Under the pieces are notes generated by a model, which saw nothing but the letters and a program-made list of their open reading frames with translations, was not told the origin of the DNA and did no database searches. Positions 1 through 11,900 of a stretch of 64,000 bases of DNA are shown one piece after another. Source of the stretch: Chrysaora quinquecirrha. Its lineage: Eukaryota > Cnidaria > Scyphozoa > Semaeostomeae > Pelagiidae. The stretch is from contig JACTAT010000010.1 in the NCBI GenBank assembly GCA_014526335.1, positions 5,202,282 through 5,266,281 of the forward strand, written 5' to 3'. Positions within the stretch are counted from its first letter, which is position 1. Each line of letters begins with the position of its first letter. Both the position numbers and the translations under genes were made by a program.

Positions 1-101
1 ATACTCTAAGGCGTGCCAGAAGAAGACTTTTAAATATTTCCAAAGATTTTTCCGCTCAATTGTGCAATACATTGAAATTCATTGGTATCCGTTTTCTACA
101 G

Positions 102-3100
102 ACACTACGAGCGACACTGCTAACAAGGAATTCTCTTCTCAAGGTGAAGAAGATGGAGGTCCAGAGCCTCGCCCCCCTGGCGCTGACAATAAATCCAGTG
201 CTGAAGAAGATTCAGCAAAGTCTAAAGACGGGGGTGATTCATCCACTGATAAAGACAAAGAAGATGTTTCTGGGACTAGTGGAGATGAGGAAAAGAAGGG
301 GAAACTTGGGGCATACTTGGCTATGATGAAGAATGAGAGTAAGTGAAGTGATTTTTAGAACAACGTCTGAAGGTTATAATCTTAAGTAGCAACGCTATAA
401 GTAGCAAGTACCCGTATTCTTTATCCGCAGGGGCGCTCGTTTAAGTTTTGGCCCCAGAGAGGCGCTCATTAAAGAGGGGCGCTCATTAGAGAGAGGAGCG
501 CTCATTAGAGAGGGGCGCTCATTAGTTAGAGACGCTCATTAGTTAGAGACGCTCATTAGAAAGGGCGCTCATTAGAGAGAGACGCTCATTAGAGAGAGAC
601 GCTCATTAGAGAGGGGCGCTCGTTAGAGAGAGACGCTCATTAGAGAGGGGCGCTCGTTAGAGAGAGACGCTCATTAGAAAGGGCGCTCATTAGAAAGGGC
701 GCTCATTAGAGAGAGACGCTCATTAGAGAGAGACGCTCATTAGAAAGGGCGCTCATTAGAGAGAGACGCTCATTAGAGAGAGACGCTCATTAGAGAGGGG
801 CGCTCGTTAGAGAGAGACGCTCATTAGAGAGGGGCGCTCGTTAGAGAGAGACGCTCATTAGAAAGGGCGCTCATTAGAAAGGGCGCTCATTAGAGAGAGA
901 CGCTCATTAGAGAGGGGCGCTCGTTAGAGAGAGACGCTCATTAGAGAGGGGTGCTCATTAGAGAGAGACGCTCGTTAGAGAGGGGCGCTCATTAGAGAGA
1001 GGAGCGCTCATTAGAGAGAGACGCTCATTAGAAAGGGCGCTCATTAGAGAGAGACGCTCATTAGTGAGAGACGCTCATTAGAGAGGGGCGCTCATTAGAG
1101 AGGGGCGCTCATTAGAGAGAGGCGCTCATTAGTTAGAGACGCTCATTAGAAAGGGCGCTCATTAGAAAGGGCGCTCATTAGAGAGAGACGCTCATTAGAG
1201 AGGGGCGCTCGTTAGAGAGAGACGCTCATTAGAGAGGGGTGCTCATTAGAGAGAGACGCTCGTTAGAGAGGGGCGCTCATTAGAGAGAGGAGCGCTCATT
1301 AGAGAGAGGCGCTCATTAGTTAGAGACGCTCATTAGTTAGAGACGCTCATTAGTTAGAGACGCTCATTAGAAAGGGCGCTCATTAGAGAGAGACGCTCAT
1401 TAGAGAGGGGCGCTCGTTAGAGAGAGACGCTCATTAGAGAGGGGTGCTCATTAGAGAGAGACGCTCGTTAGAGAGGGGCGCTCATTAGAGAGAGGAGCGC
1501 TCATTAGAGAGAGGCGCTCATTAGTTAGAGACGCTCATTAGTTAGAGACGCTCATTAGAAAGGGCGCTCATTAGAGAGAGACGCTCATTAGAGAGGGGCG
1601 CTCATTAGAGAGGGGCGCTCGTTAGAGAGAGACGCTCATTAGAGAGGGGCGCTCATTAGAGAGAGACGCTCGTTAGAGAGGGGCGCTCATTAGAGAGGAG
1701 CGCTCATTAGAGAAAGGCGCTCATTAGTGAGAGACGCTCATTAGAGAGAGGCGCTCATTAGAGAGGGGCACTCATTAGTGAGAGACGCTCATTAGTGAGA
1801 GACGCTCATTAGAGAGGGGCGCTCATTAGAGAGGGGCGCTCATTAGAGAGAGGCGCTCATTAGTTAGAGACGCTCATTAGTTAGAGACGCTCATTAGAAA
1901 GGGCGCTCATTAGAGAGAGACGCTCATTAGTGAGAGACGCTCATTAGAGAGGGGCGCTCATTAGAGAGGGGCGCTCATTAGAGAGAGGCGCTCATTAGTT
2001 AGAGACGCTCATTAGTTAGAGACGCTCATTAGAAAGGGCGCTCATTAGAGAGAGACGCTCATTAGAGAGGGGCGCTCGTTAGAGAGAGACGCTCATTAGA
2101 GAGGGGCGCTCATTAGAGAGGGGCGCTCATTAGAGAGAGGCGCTCATTAGTTAGAGACGCTCATTAGTTAGAGACGCTCATTAGAAAGGGCGCTCATTAG
2201 AGAGAGACGCTCATTAGTGAGAGACGCTCATTAGAGAGGGGCGCTCATTAGAGAGGGGCGCTCATTAGAAAGGGCGCTCATTAGAGAGAGACGCTCATTA
2301 GTGAGAGACGCTCATTAGAGAGGGGCGCTCATTAGAGAGAGGCGCTCATTAGTTAGAGACGCTCATTAGTTAGAGACGCTCATTGGAAAGGGCGCTCATT
2401 AGAGAGAGACGCTCATTAGAGAGGGGCGCTCGTTAGAGAGAGACGCTCATTAGAGAGGGGTGCTCATTAGAGAGGGGCACTCATTAGTGAGAGACGCTCA
2501 TTAGTGAGAGACGCTCATTAGAGAGGGGCGCTCATTAGAGAGGGACGCTCATTAGAGAGAGGCGCTCATTAGTTAGAGACGCTCATTAGTTAGAGACGCT
2601 CATTAGTTAGAGACGCTCATTAGAGAGGGCGCTCATTAGAGAGGGGCGCTCATTAGAGAGAGGCGCTCATTAGTTAGAGACGCTCATTAGAGAGGGGCGC
2701 TCATTAGAGACAGACACTCAATAGAGAAGGGCGCTCATTGAGAGAGAGGCTCATTAGAGAGAGGGGCTCATCAGAGAGAGGCACTCATTGGAGAGAGGCG
2801 CTCATTAGAGAGAGGTGCTCATTAAGAAAGAATAGATATCCACAAAAAAACAAGCGTCACTACGTTCGGTCCGTACGTCATGCTTCGGTCCGAATATTTT
2901 TCAGCATTGACCTCGCAATCGTTCAATAATCGCATATTATCCTCGCGCGAAGCAATTTAGAAGTATTGTAACTATAAGCATATTTTTCTTTAGGCACGGA
3001 CGAGCACGCTGACGAGAGTAAGACTGATTTTGAAACTAAAGAGGACGAAGAGGCAGGAAAGGTTGATAAGAAACCAAAAGAAGAAAAGAAAGCAAGAAAG

Positions 3101-3746
3101 AGAGATTGGGAAGGAAGAAAAGGAACTGGACTGGGAGCCTTTGTTGCTAGAATGGGAGGCGAGGGTAAGTTTTATTCAATTTTCGTACTACAGTTCATCA
3201 GTTCATCAATTACTAATCAGGGCTGCATGATCAGAGAGCCAACGACGTTTCCACTGAGCTATCGAACTTAACGAAATCGCCAAGTAACCGGCTATCTTGA
3301 ACATGTCTTCAGCACCATACATATTAGGCGATTCATTTCAATAGCGATAACTACGACTCAGGTAATAAGTCTAACCCATAACATAGGATCTGTGTCTACA
3401 TTACAAGTGGGTGGGTTTGTTAAATCTTGGCAGCACATTCCCATCTACCCTTAAGACATGTATCCCCTGAGCGGTATTTTAAGGATGTGGGGAAAATCTG
3501 AAATGTTCTTCTGAAAACCTGGATGGCTTAAGCCTAGCTCGGTTATGTTTTGTGTGTTTTAGCCAACGAAGATTCTGACTCAGACTCAGAATCAGATTCT
3601 GACGAAGATGATGACGATGACGATGATGAAGATGAGGAGGAAGAAGAAAAAGAATCAAGGAGCATTGAGGTTTGCCAAATAAAGTCTTTTTTTTTTTAAT
3701 TTGTAACTTGTTGTTATCAGATTTTCTTATGTATATATTTATTTGT

Positions 3747-3805
<59 letters not shown>

Positions 3806-5846
3806 TTATTTGAACGAAATATATTCGTCAAGAAGGAAATGTAGAAATAAACGACAACTTTTTGGCTAACTAGTTTCGGCGTGTCCACCTTCCTCAGACC
3901 CTTTTTTTATTTATTTATTTATTTATTTATTTAATTTGTTTGTTTTGCTGTTTTTTAATCTTTTTGTTGATTTATCTAAATATGTATTTGTTTTATCTGT
4001 TAATGCTATCAATTTATTTTGTGTTGATTTTCTTTTTCATTTATTATTTCTTTATTTATAAACTTATTAATCTATTTGTCGTATAATCTGTTTCTGTTGC
4101 TTATTATTTTGCGTATTTTCTATTTGTAATTTATAATTCTATTTTTCATTTGTTTATTTTCTTATTCACGGTCTTCTATTTCTTTATTTCTATTTAGTTA
4201 CGTTAAGTCTTTAATTAATCTATTTGTTAATTTTTTTTCATTTATTTGTTTATGGTGGTATTTTTCATTTAATTATTTAATCAATTATACAGGGTGTTCC
4301 AAAAAAAGAAACACAGTAAAAAACCTATGTACTTAAGTCAAAATTTAATTTTTGGGCATAAAATTGGTACAAGTGTTTTTGAAGGAATAAGAATGATCCT
4401 GACATCACTCTAAAATGCTTTACTTCATTAATAGTGCTAGGAAGAAGCAAAATGTTTTTCACAATATTTTTTAGCCAACACAAAGAACGGTCAAATATGC
4501 ACTTCAAATAAGCACAACTCGACAGAAACAATGATTTCAACAACTTTATCCGGCTAAACGTATCATTTTTCAAAACTTTGGTCTCAACTGGTCAATTTTT
4601 GCATCAATTAACACTTTTTGTAACTCATCCCAGCTCCAGAAAATCCTTAATGACATGAAATGTGCATCGAGTTTGTGCACATCCTTTATTTATCAATGAA
4701 ATTCATTGCAGCATATTTTTTGAACATGAAAAATGAAAGCTCCTACTTTTACCCAAAAGAGTGTGTATATATAGTAAGTATTGTGACAAATTTAATTGGC
4801 CTTGAAGCTAGGGTTTGGTAATAAAAGCAATTTCTAAAGCGGGTTCCTTTTTTGGAACATCCTGTATATATGTATTCATTTATTAATTAATTTTCAAATT
4901 TATTTATTGTTTATCTTATTATTTGTTATTATTCAATTAATTTTATATTTTATACATTTAATTATTTATTTATTTTTCTTTTCTATTTCCTTTTTCATTT
5001 ATCCATCCATTTATTCATTTATTAAGTTGTTTTTACTTATTTATTTGTTCACTTATTTATTTTTATTTATTTATTTATTTATATATTTTTGCATTCATCT
5101 ATTCATTCACATGTTTGTTTGTGTATTTATTTGTTTATTTTTTAAATCCCCCCTTTTATTCTTGTTGTTGTTTAGAATGACGCTCGTGCATCTGAACCAA
5201 AAGAACATAATGATGTGAATGGTGATAAAAGATATGATCATGATGATGTAAATGAGAGTAGAGAACACGACGCAGAAGGAAGACAACTACATAAAACCTT
5301 ATCGCTGTTCATGCGCAGTGTGCCACCTAACATATCAAAAGCTGACATATCTGCGGTGAGTTTTTTATTCTTCGCTGCATCAGCAATACTTGAAAAATAA
5401 ACATCTGTCATAGTCGATGTTCTTCAAGCGCCACGAATATGGTAGTGAAAGATACCGGAGCAATAAATGATAAGGCCCTGGCCCAACGATCAAAATTGTC
5501 GGTCAAACATTTGAATTTTACTTTATAATCAATGTTTGACTATTTGGCCACGTCACAAAACATTGCTCCACGAGCAAATCTGCTTAGCAATGATTTTGAA
5601 AACTTCAAAAAATTTACTGCTTTTCACGAATAGTTGTGGTTCTTATAAACGGGTTTTGCTATATCCTTAACTGACAAATGATTGCTTTTCTGAAACACAA
5701 GTGTTCCCCTGTCGTAAAATTGCCCCCCTCTCCACATTGGGTTTCTTAAATGGTATGAGCTAACGCTTTGAACATGGGGTAGTGAATTTTTTTAATGTTA
5801 ACCTGTCAATACTTCAATAATATTGTTGATTATGATGCTGATGATA

Positions 5847-5909
<63 letters not shown>

Positions 5910-8900
5910 TTGATGATGATTATGATTATGATTATGATTATGATTATGATTATGATGATGTATTTTACTGAAAATAATGGAGAGAAAAGCATCGAATGAA
6001 GTATGAAATTCGCTTATACTGTTCCTGACATCCCTAATTCTATCTTCTTTTCTTTTAGGTTTGCAAGCGTTATCCAGGATACCTGAGAGTTGCCCTAGCT
6101 GATCCAAACCCAGAAAGAGGGTAAATTTTACTTCATTTTGATTTCTTTTGTGAGTCCTTTTTACTGCTTATTTTCCCGTATTTGATTTTCAAGTTTGCTA
6201 ATAATTGGTCACTTTTTCAGATTCTACCGGCGTGGATGGGTTACGTTTGAGAATGTGGTTAACATTAAAGATATTTGTTGGAACCTCAGCAATATCAGGG
6301 TATGTGCTAACTTTAATTGAATACTATTCATTATCAGCATCATGATCATTATATTTTCCATCTTCATCATCATCATTATCATCTTCATCGCTATCATCTT
6401 CATCAATATCATCATCATTATGATCTTTGTCGTCATCATTATTATCTTTATCATCATCATAATTATTAGCATCATCATCAACATCATCAACATCTTCATC
6501 TTCACCATCATCTTCACCATTATGATCATTGTCATCTTCATCATTATCATCATCATGATCATGATCATGATCATCCTCATTATCATCATCATGATCATGA
6601 TCATGATCATCCTCATTATCATCATCATGATCATTACCATCATCATCATCTTCATCAATATCAATATCATCATCATTATGATCTTTATCATTATCTTAAT
6701 TATCAACATCATCATCAGCATCATCATTATGATTTTTATCTTCATCCCAATTATCATCTACATCAACATCCTCATTAATTATCATCATCTTCATCATCAT
6801 CCATCATTATCATCTTCATCATCATCCATCATTATCATCTTCATCTTCATCATCATCCATCATTATCATCTTCATCTTCATCATCATCCATCATTATCAT
6901 CTTCATCTTCATCATCATCCATCATTATCATCTTCATCTTCATTCATCATCATACTCACCAAAGTGCTGGGTGATGACGTAGGTCTAGTTATTTATTATT
7001 AACAACCACCTGAGATGAAAGTGCGTATAATTGCAGCACGGTATCTTTTAAGTTGAGTGACTGCTGTCTCTGTGCTTCTTTCAAACACCAGCCGCTCCCT
7101 GTCGACTTATTTATAGACAGAGCAAGGTCAGCTAAATTTCGAAATTTGTCTTAATCAAAATACGAAGACACGTGCTCTGTTCACAGAGAGAGTTTTCTGA
7201 TAATTCGCCAAATGGGCGAGGCAAAAAGTTTTTCTGTAATTTTTTCAGCATTTGTCTGCTATCTATTCCTCGCGATTCGTTTTAGAAGACCCTACTTAAA
7301 GGCAGAGATCTTAATTGTTAAAATACAGCACACAAATTTACAACAATAATGGTTCGCACACTTTCTACAAAAAAACAAAAAAATTGGAACAGTAATGTAC
7401 TGTAACTCTATCGTAATTCTTTATACTTGTTTTAAACCCACTTCGCATCTGTGCCTATCGATTAATTCTGTTCCTTGTCGAACCAGAAAAACAAAGAAAT
7501 CTTTGACCCATTTGTACCAATGTCTCAAATTTTTAGACCCAATTTATACACCTGAGGCAACTCTAAATATAAAAGCTTTTGCAGTGAAAAATTAAATGCA
7601 TTTACCCGATTTGCATCATAAAATTGACTCTTAATACAAAGAAATTATCAGGCTTCTAAAAGCAGTCGAAAAGTTTATCATCATATACATTTTACCATCA
7701 ATGTGAAGAGATTATTTAAGAAAAAAAACTCATATGTAGGGAAATTGTTGCTGAAAAAGTTACCCATTTTGGCGGCACGTCTGTATACACGTTTTTTTAT
7801 AAGGAACTTCAAGGAACTGTGGAGGCTAGGATGAAAAACTAAGAGTCATTTTGCTGTAAAAATTTGCTGTAAAAATTAGTATTCAAACATATCTCACAAA
7901 AAGAAACAGTATAAGGAATTCTCAGCGTCATTTTATCAGAAAATCAAGGAATGCCAGCCTTAACCCAGACCAAAGGTTCCTTATAAAAAATTTGCATTGT
8001 TTTTATTTTGTATTTCAATCCTAGATAAAAGACTGCGAACTTAATCCTGTCGTGAATCGTGATCTATCAAAGCGTATCAGACCAATATCGGGCTTAACCT
8101 TGAGCAAGCAAGCTGTACGTTTTGACATTAAGTTATCAGCAAAGTTAGTCAAAATTCTGGACGAAAGATTCGCATTGTATTCGAAAGAAATAGACGATGA
8201 AGAGAAGAATGAAAATGATATGGATGTCGAGGTATTTTAAATACATAATTTTCTTCATAAGAATAAGGTTTATAAGTCAAAGTGGGAAGAGAGCCTCGGG
8301 CTGTATGACTACTGACTAGGAGAGTTACTTAGCGATTTCATTAAGCTCTACAACTCAGTGGAAACGTCATTAGCTCTCTGGTCATGCAGACCAGGCTCGA
8401 ACCCCATCATTTGTGATAGGCCACTTGTGGAATAATCTATCCTAGTGTTCGCCATTCATGGCAAATATAAGGTTTATAGGAATATACTTTTTTAATAAGT
8501 AACTTCAGCCCTCAAATGGCTTTCAACAAAAGCTCAGTAAATAACAGAAAGCGAAAAGAGCGGCAACATCTCAGGTCGTACTTAAACGAGGGGGTGGCAG
8601 GGGGTCTTTAGTACCAGTACCACAAGGTTTGGTACCAAGTTCCAGCGAAATCGCAGGTAGTGGTACCACGTAATCCCAATTTTGGTCGAAGTAAACAACT
8701 GTGTTGAACCGAATTGATAGAGGTACCAGGTTCCACCCTTTTCTCAGAGCTTTTGGTACCAGGTTGGCCCTTTCGTCAGAATTTGGTACCAGGTACCACC
8801 CCTCTGGTACCAGGTACCACTACCCTGTCACCCTTGTTACCCGCCTCGGTTTTTTCAAAAGATACCTTTTTACGATGCGTTGAATGGATCTTGAGTTTAA

Positions 8901-11900
8901 AACCAGCATATATGCATAAATACATAGTTATTGAAAGCCCTTTATAAAATCGGAAACTTATGCACGTACAAAAATTCAATAATATAAGCGCTGGACCATT
9001 TAAATTGTGCACCAAGACTGAGTTTTTATTCTATGTACGAATAGCATCGAAAATTCAATATCTTGAAATTTTGAAAAAAGTTATAATGGCGGTCTCACGT
9101 GGAAAAGGGGTATTTTATAAGCTTTATGAGCCTTGCTGCTCCGAGCTGGGCGATCAAGAATCGGCACAAATTTTAACGACAGACTAAGCCAATCTCCTCT
9201 AATTTTTCTAGGCTCTTGACAGATTGCTGTTGTACTTGCGGATCGTTCATTCTCTCGACTATTATAACTGCTCAGATTATGCTAATGAGGACGAAATGCC
9301 TAATCGATGTGGAGTACTTCATGTAAGGGGTACTGAGCCCGAAAAAGCTACTCAATCCGAAGGTGGGTACGCGCTATTTATTTTACAAAGAACATAGCTC
9401 AAGGTCTTGTTCTTAAAATTCCTTGTTTTGGACCTCTTTGATTGAATTGTGGTAACAAAAGTCCCTTAATAGTTCCTTGATTGTAAATGTATATTTTGTG
9501 TCGTGTTTTGTTATAAAGAGACGCTTGCATGTGAGCAAAGCTGGAAAATACTCAAGGAAACTTTGATACATGCGTAACATAAAATTTATTTGATTTTCGA
9601 CTTCAAATGAATCATATTATCTATGAATAAATGGAACTGGCTTTCTTATTCTGGACTGTTTGCAGTGATAAAAATATTCAAAATATAAAAGTTCCTTAGC
9701 GATTTTCTCTTTGATAGTATAGCTAAGTTCTTTAACGTTTTCGACCTTCTACATGAAGATTCCTTACAAAGTTGTTCTTTATAAAACGAAGCGTGTAACC
9801 TATTGACATGTCCTGATAGTGATAGTATATATGTAATTAACGGCTTAGCTCGTTCCTCTTTCACTATTTCTACTTTCTGAAGATTTATTTTTGATTTTAG
9901 TCCTTGAAATGCAGAAAAGCGTGGAGCAGAAATTGGGACACTTCACACAGAATCAGGAAGAAAAACTTCCGGATGCAGATGTACAAAAGCTAGGAAAGAA
10001 AAATGTTGAAGAATATCCTTTTCTTTATAGATATTTTTTCATGCATAGCGAACACTAGGATAGATTTTTCCACAAGGGGTAGACCACAATAGATGGGATT
10101 GGAACCTGGACTGCATGACCAGAAAGCCATGATGTTTCGACTGAGCTATAGAGCTCAATGAAATCAACGAGCAACTCTCCAAGCGTTATAGCCCAAGACT
10201 CTGCTCCCTTTTGACTTGTTTATGTTTCGGCCTGTTTCGGCTATGTTTCAGCAAAGAGCTTGTCCTCCCGTTTAAATTTTTTGTGTTTCGGCTATGTTGA
10301 GCCTTCTTTGGCACCATACATATTCATATGTTGTGGAATTGTGAACACCAGGGTAGATTTTTCCACAAGTGGCATACCGCAATAAATGGTATTCGAACCT
10401 GGACTGTATGGCCAAAGCTATAGAGCTCAATGAAGCCAATGAGTAACTGTCGAAGCCTATACAGCCCAAGGCTCTCCTCCCGTTTGAATTTTTTGTGTTT
10501 CGGCTATGTTGAGCCTTCTTCGGCACCATTCATATTTATATGTTATCTGGAATTGTGAACACTAAGATAGATTTTTCCACAAGTGGCATACCACTATAGA
10601 TGGGATTCGAACCTGGACTGAATGAACAGGGAGCCAAATCGCCGAGTTTCATACAGCCCTACAGCCCAAGACTCTTCTCCCGTTTTGAATTTTTTCGTGT
10701 TTCGGCTATGTTCGGCACCATACATATGTGTACATACGTGCGTTGGATAAATTTGTTCTTTATAGAATTTTTGCAACAAGATTGCTTGTGTGGAAAGATA
10801 CGGACCAATGAGGCATTCCCAATGCAGTTAGGCATTCAGTGCATCGTTTGACATGAGCACGGCTTAGTAAAAGTTGCAGCTTTCTTATGTTGAACAGTGG
10901 ATATATCAGTTAGCAAAGTACGGCACTATTTCAAGCTTTTTAAAAATAAGAATAAGAAAAAAAACCAATAGTATGCATTGGCGGGGAATCGAACCCCGGT
11001 CTCCCGCGTGGCAGGCGAGAATTCTACCACTGAACCACCAATGCGTATATTAGTTTCTGTTAAAAATGGTTATTTAGATGTGAGGTCGAAAAAACCCGCA
11101 TAACCAGTCAATGACCTCTTCGTCTGATTTATAACGGATTTCGATCTGAGGACTTTGTTTTAAGACTTTTAATTAAGAGAGTTTTAATTTCGGAGCTAGG
11201 CCTTGCACTGAAATTTTTTTCAAGACTGTTTTTGTCCTTAATTGTTCGCAAGGAAGTTGAAAACTTCATCAAAGCTAATACACAAGAATTGGCTAAAGAC
11301 AAATGGCTGTGTCCTCTCAGCGGTAAGAAATTCCGAGCCAAAGAATTCGTCCGAAAACACATCTTCAATAAACATTCTGACAAACTGGAAGCTGTTAAAA
11401 CTGAGGTGAGATATCAAAACATTCTTTACCTTTTCAAAACCTTTTAACACGTGCTTTTTGACCTTTTGACCCTTAAATCCTCTTACTGTTTTAACCTTTT
11501 AACCTTCTAGCCTTTTTGACCGTCTCAACTTTCTTAACCTTTTTGACCTTTTTGACCTTTTTAACCTTTCTACACTTTTGACTTGTCACTTGCTCTCATC
11601 AGTTGCAATGGCTGAAAAATTGCCTGATGATGCGTATTCTTGATCGATAGCAGATATCAGGCACCTCCAAAATCAAGATAGACCTTTTCAAAGAGATCTG
11701 GGTCGGCGCAAAATTTTTCTGGAAGATGGCGGACGTATCTAAGACTTAAAAAATGGTACTCATTGCCTCTCTACTTTGCACTTAGCATGAAAAGGTCAAC
11801 CTCGTCCCCAGGCCCCAAATCGAATTTCCTCGAATCTGAACCGTCAAATCGATTTTGGCCCTGGTACTGGCCACAAAATCTGCCAAAATACTGGCAATTT

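Larger units (their letters stand above)
10013..11251 (+). other. U12-type (minor spliceosome) intron of SRRT, AT-AA or AT-AG ends
   Basis: Exon 9 reads ...KLGKKNVE and then meets ATATCCTTTT at 10013-10022, the full U12 AT-type 5' splice-site consensus; the nearest usable GT (10005) is a poor U2 donor. At the 3' end TCCTTAAT (11235-11242) matches the U12 branch-site consensus and sits about 10 nt before the junction. Keeping the frame and the ARS2 alignment (KKNVE-E-EVENFI) puts the junction after ...CGCAA at 11251, giving AT-AA termini. The alternative, AAT/GTTGAA to GCAAG/GAA, is also in frame but loses two residues and uses a poor donor. The intron contains three SINE copies and a tRNA gene. 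Confidence 0.75.

Noticed and set aside
421..2830. CRISPR-like appearance of regularly repeated short words
   Set aside because: Units are contiguous with no unique spacers, and the DNA is from an animal; this is a minisatellite.
4325..4573. 82-codon minus-strand frame inside the 4.29-kb mariner-like MITE as a transposase remnant
   Set aside because: No D,D(34)D or helix-turn-helix features are visible; AT-rich chance frame.
5814..6974. Long Ile-, Met-, His- and Asp-rich open frames on both strands
   Set aside because: They are stop-free products of ATG/TCA triplet repeats, open in several frames at once.
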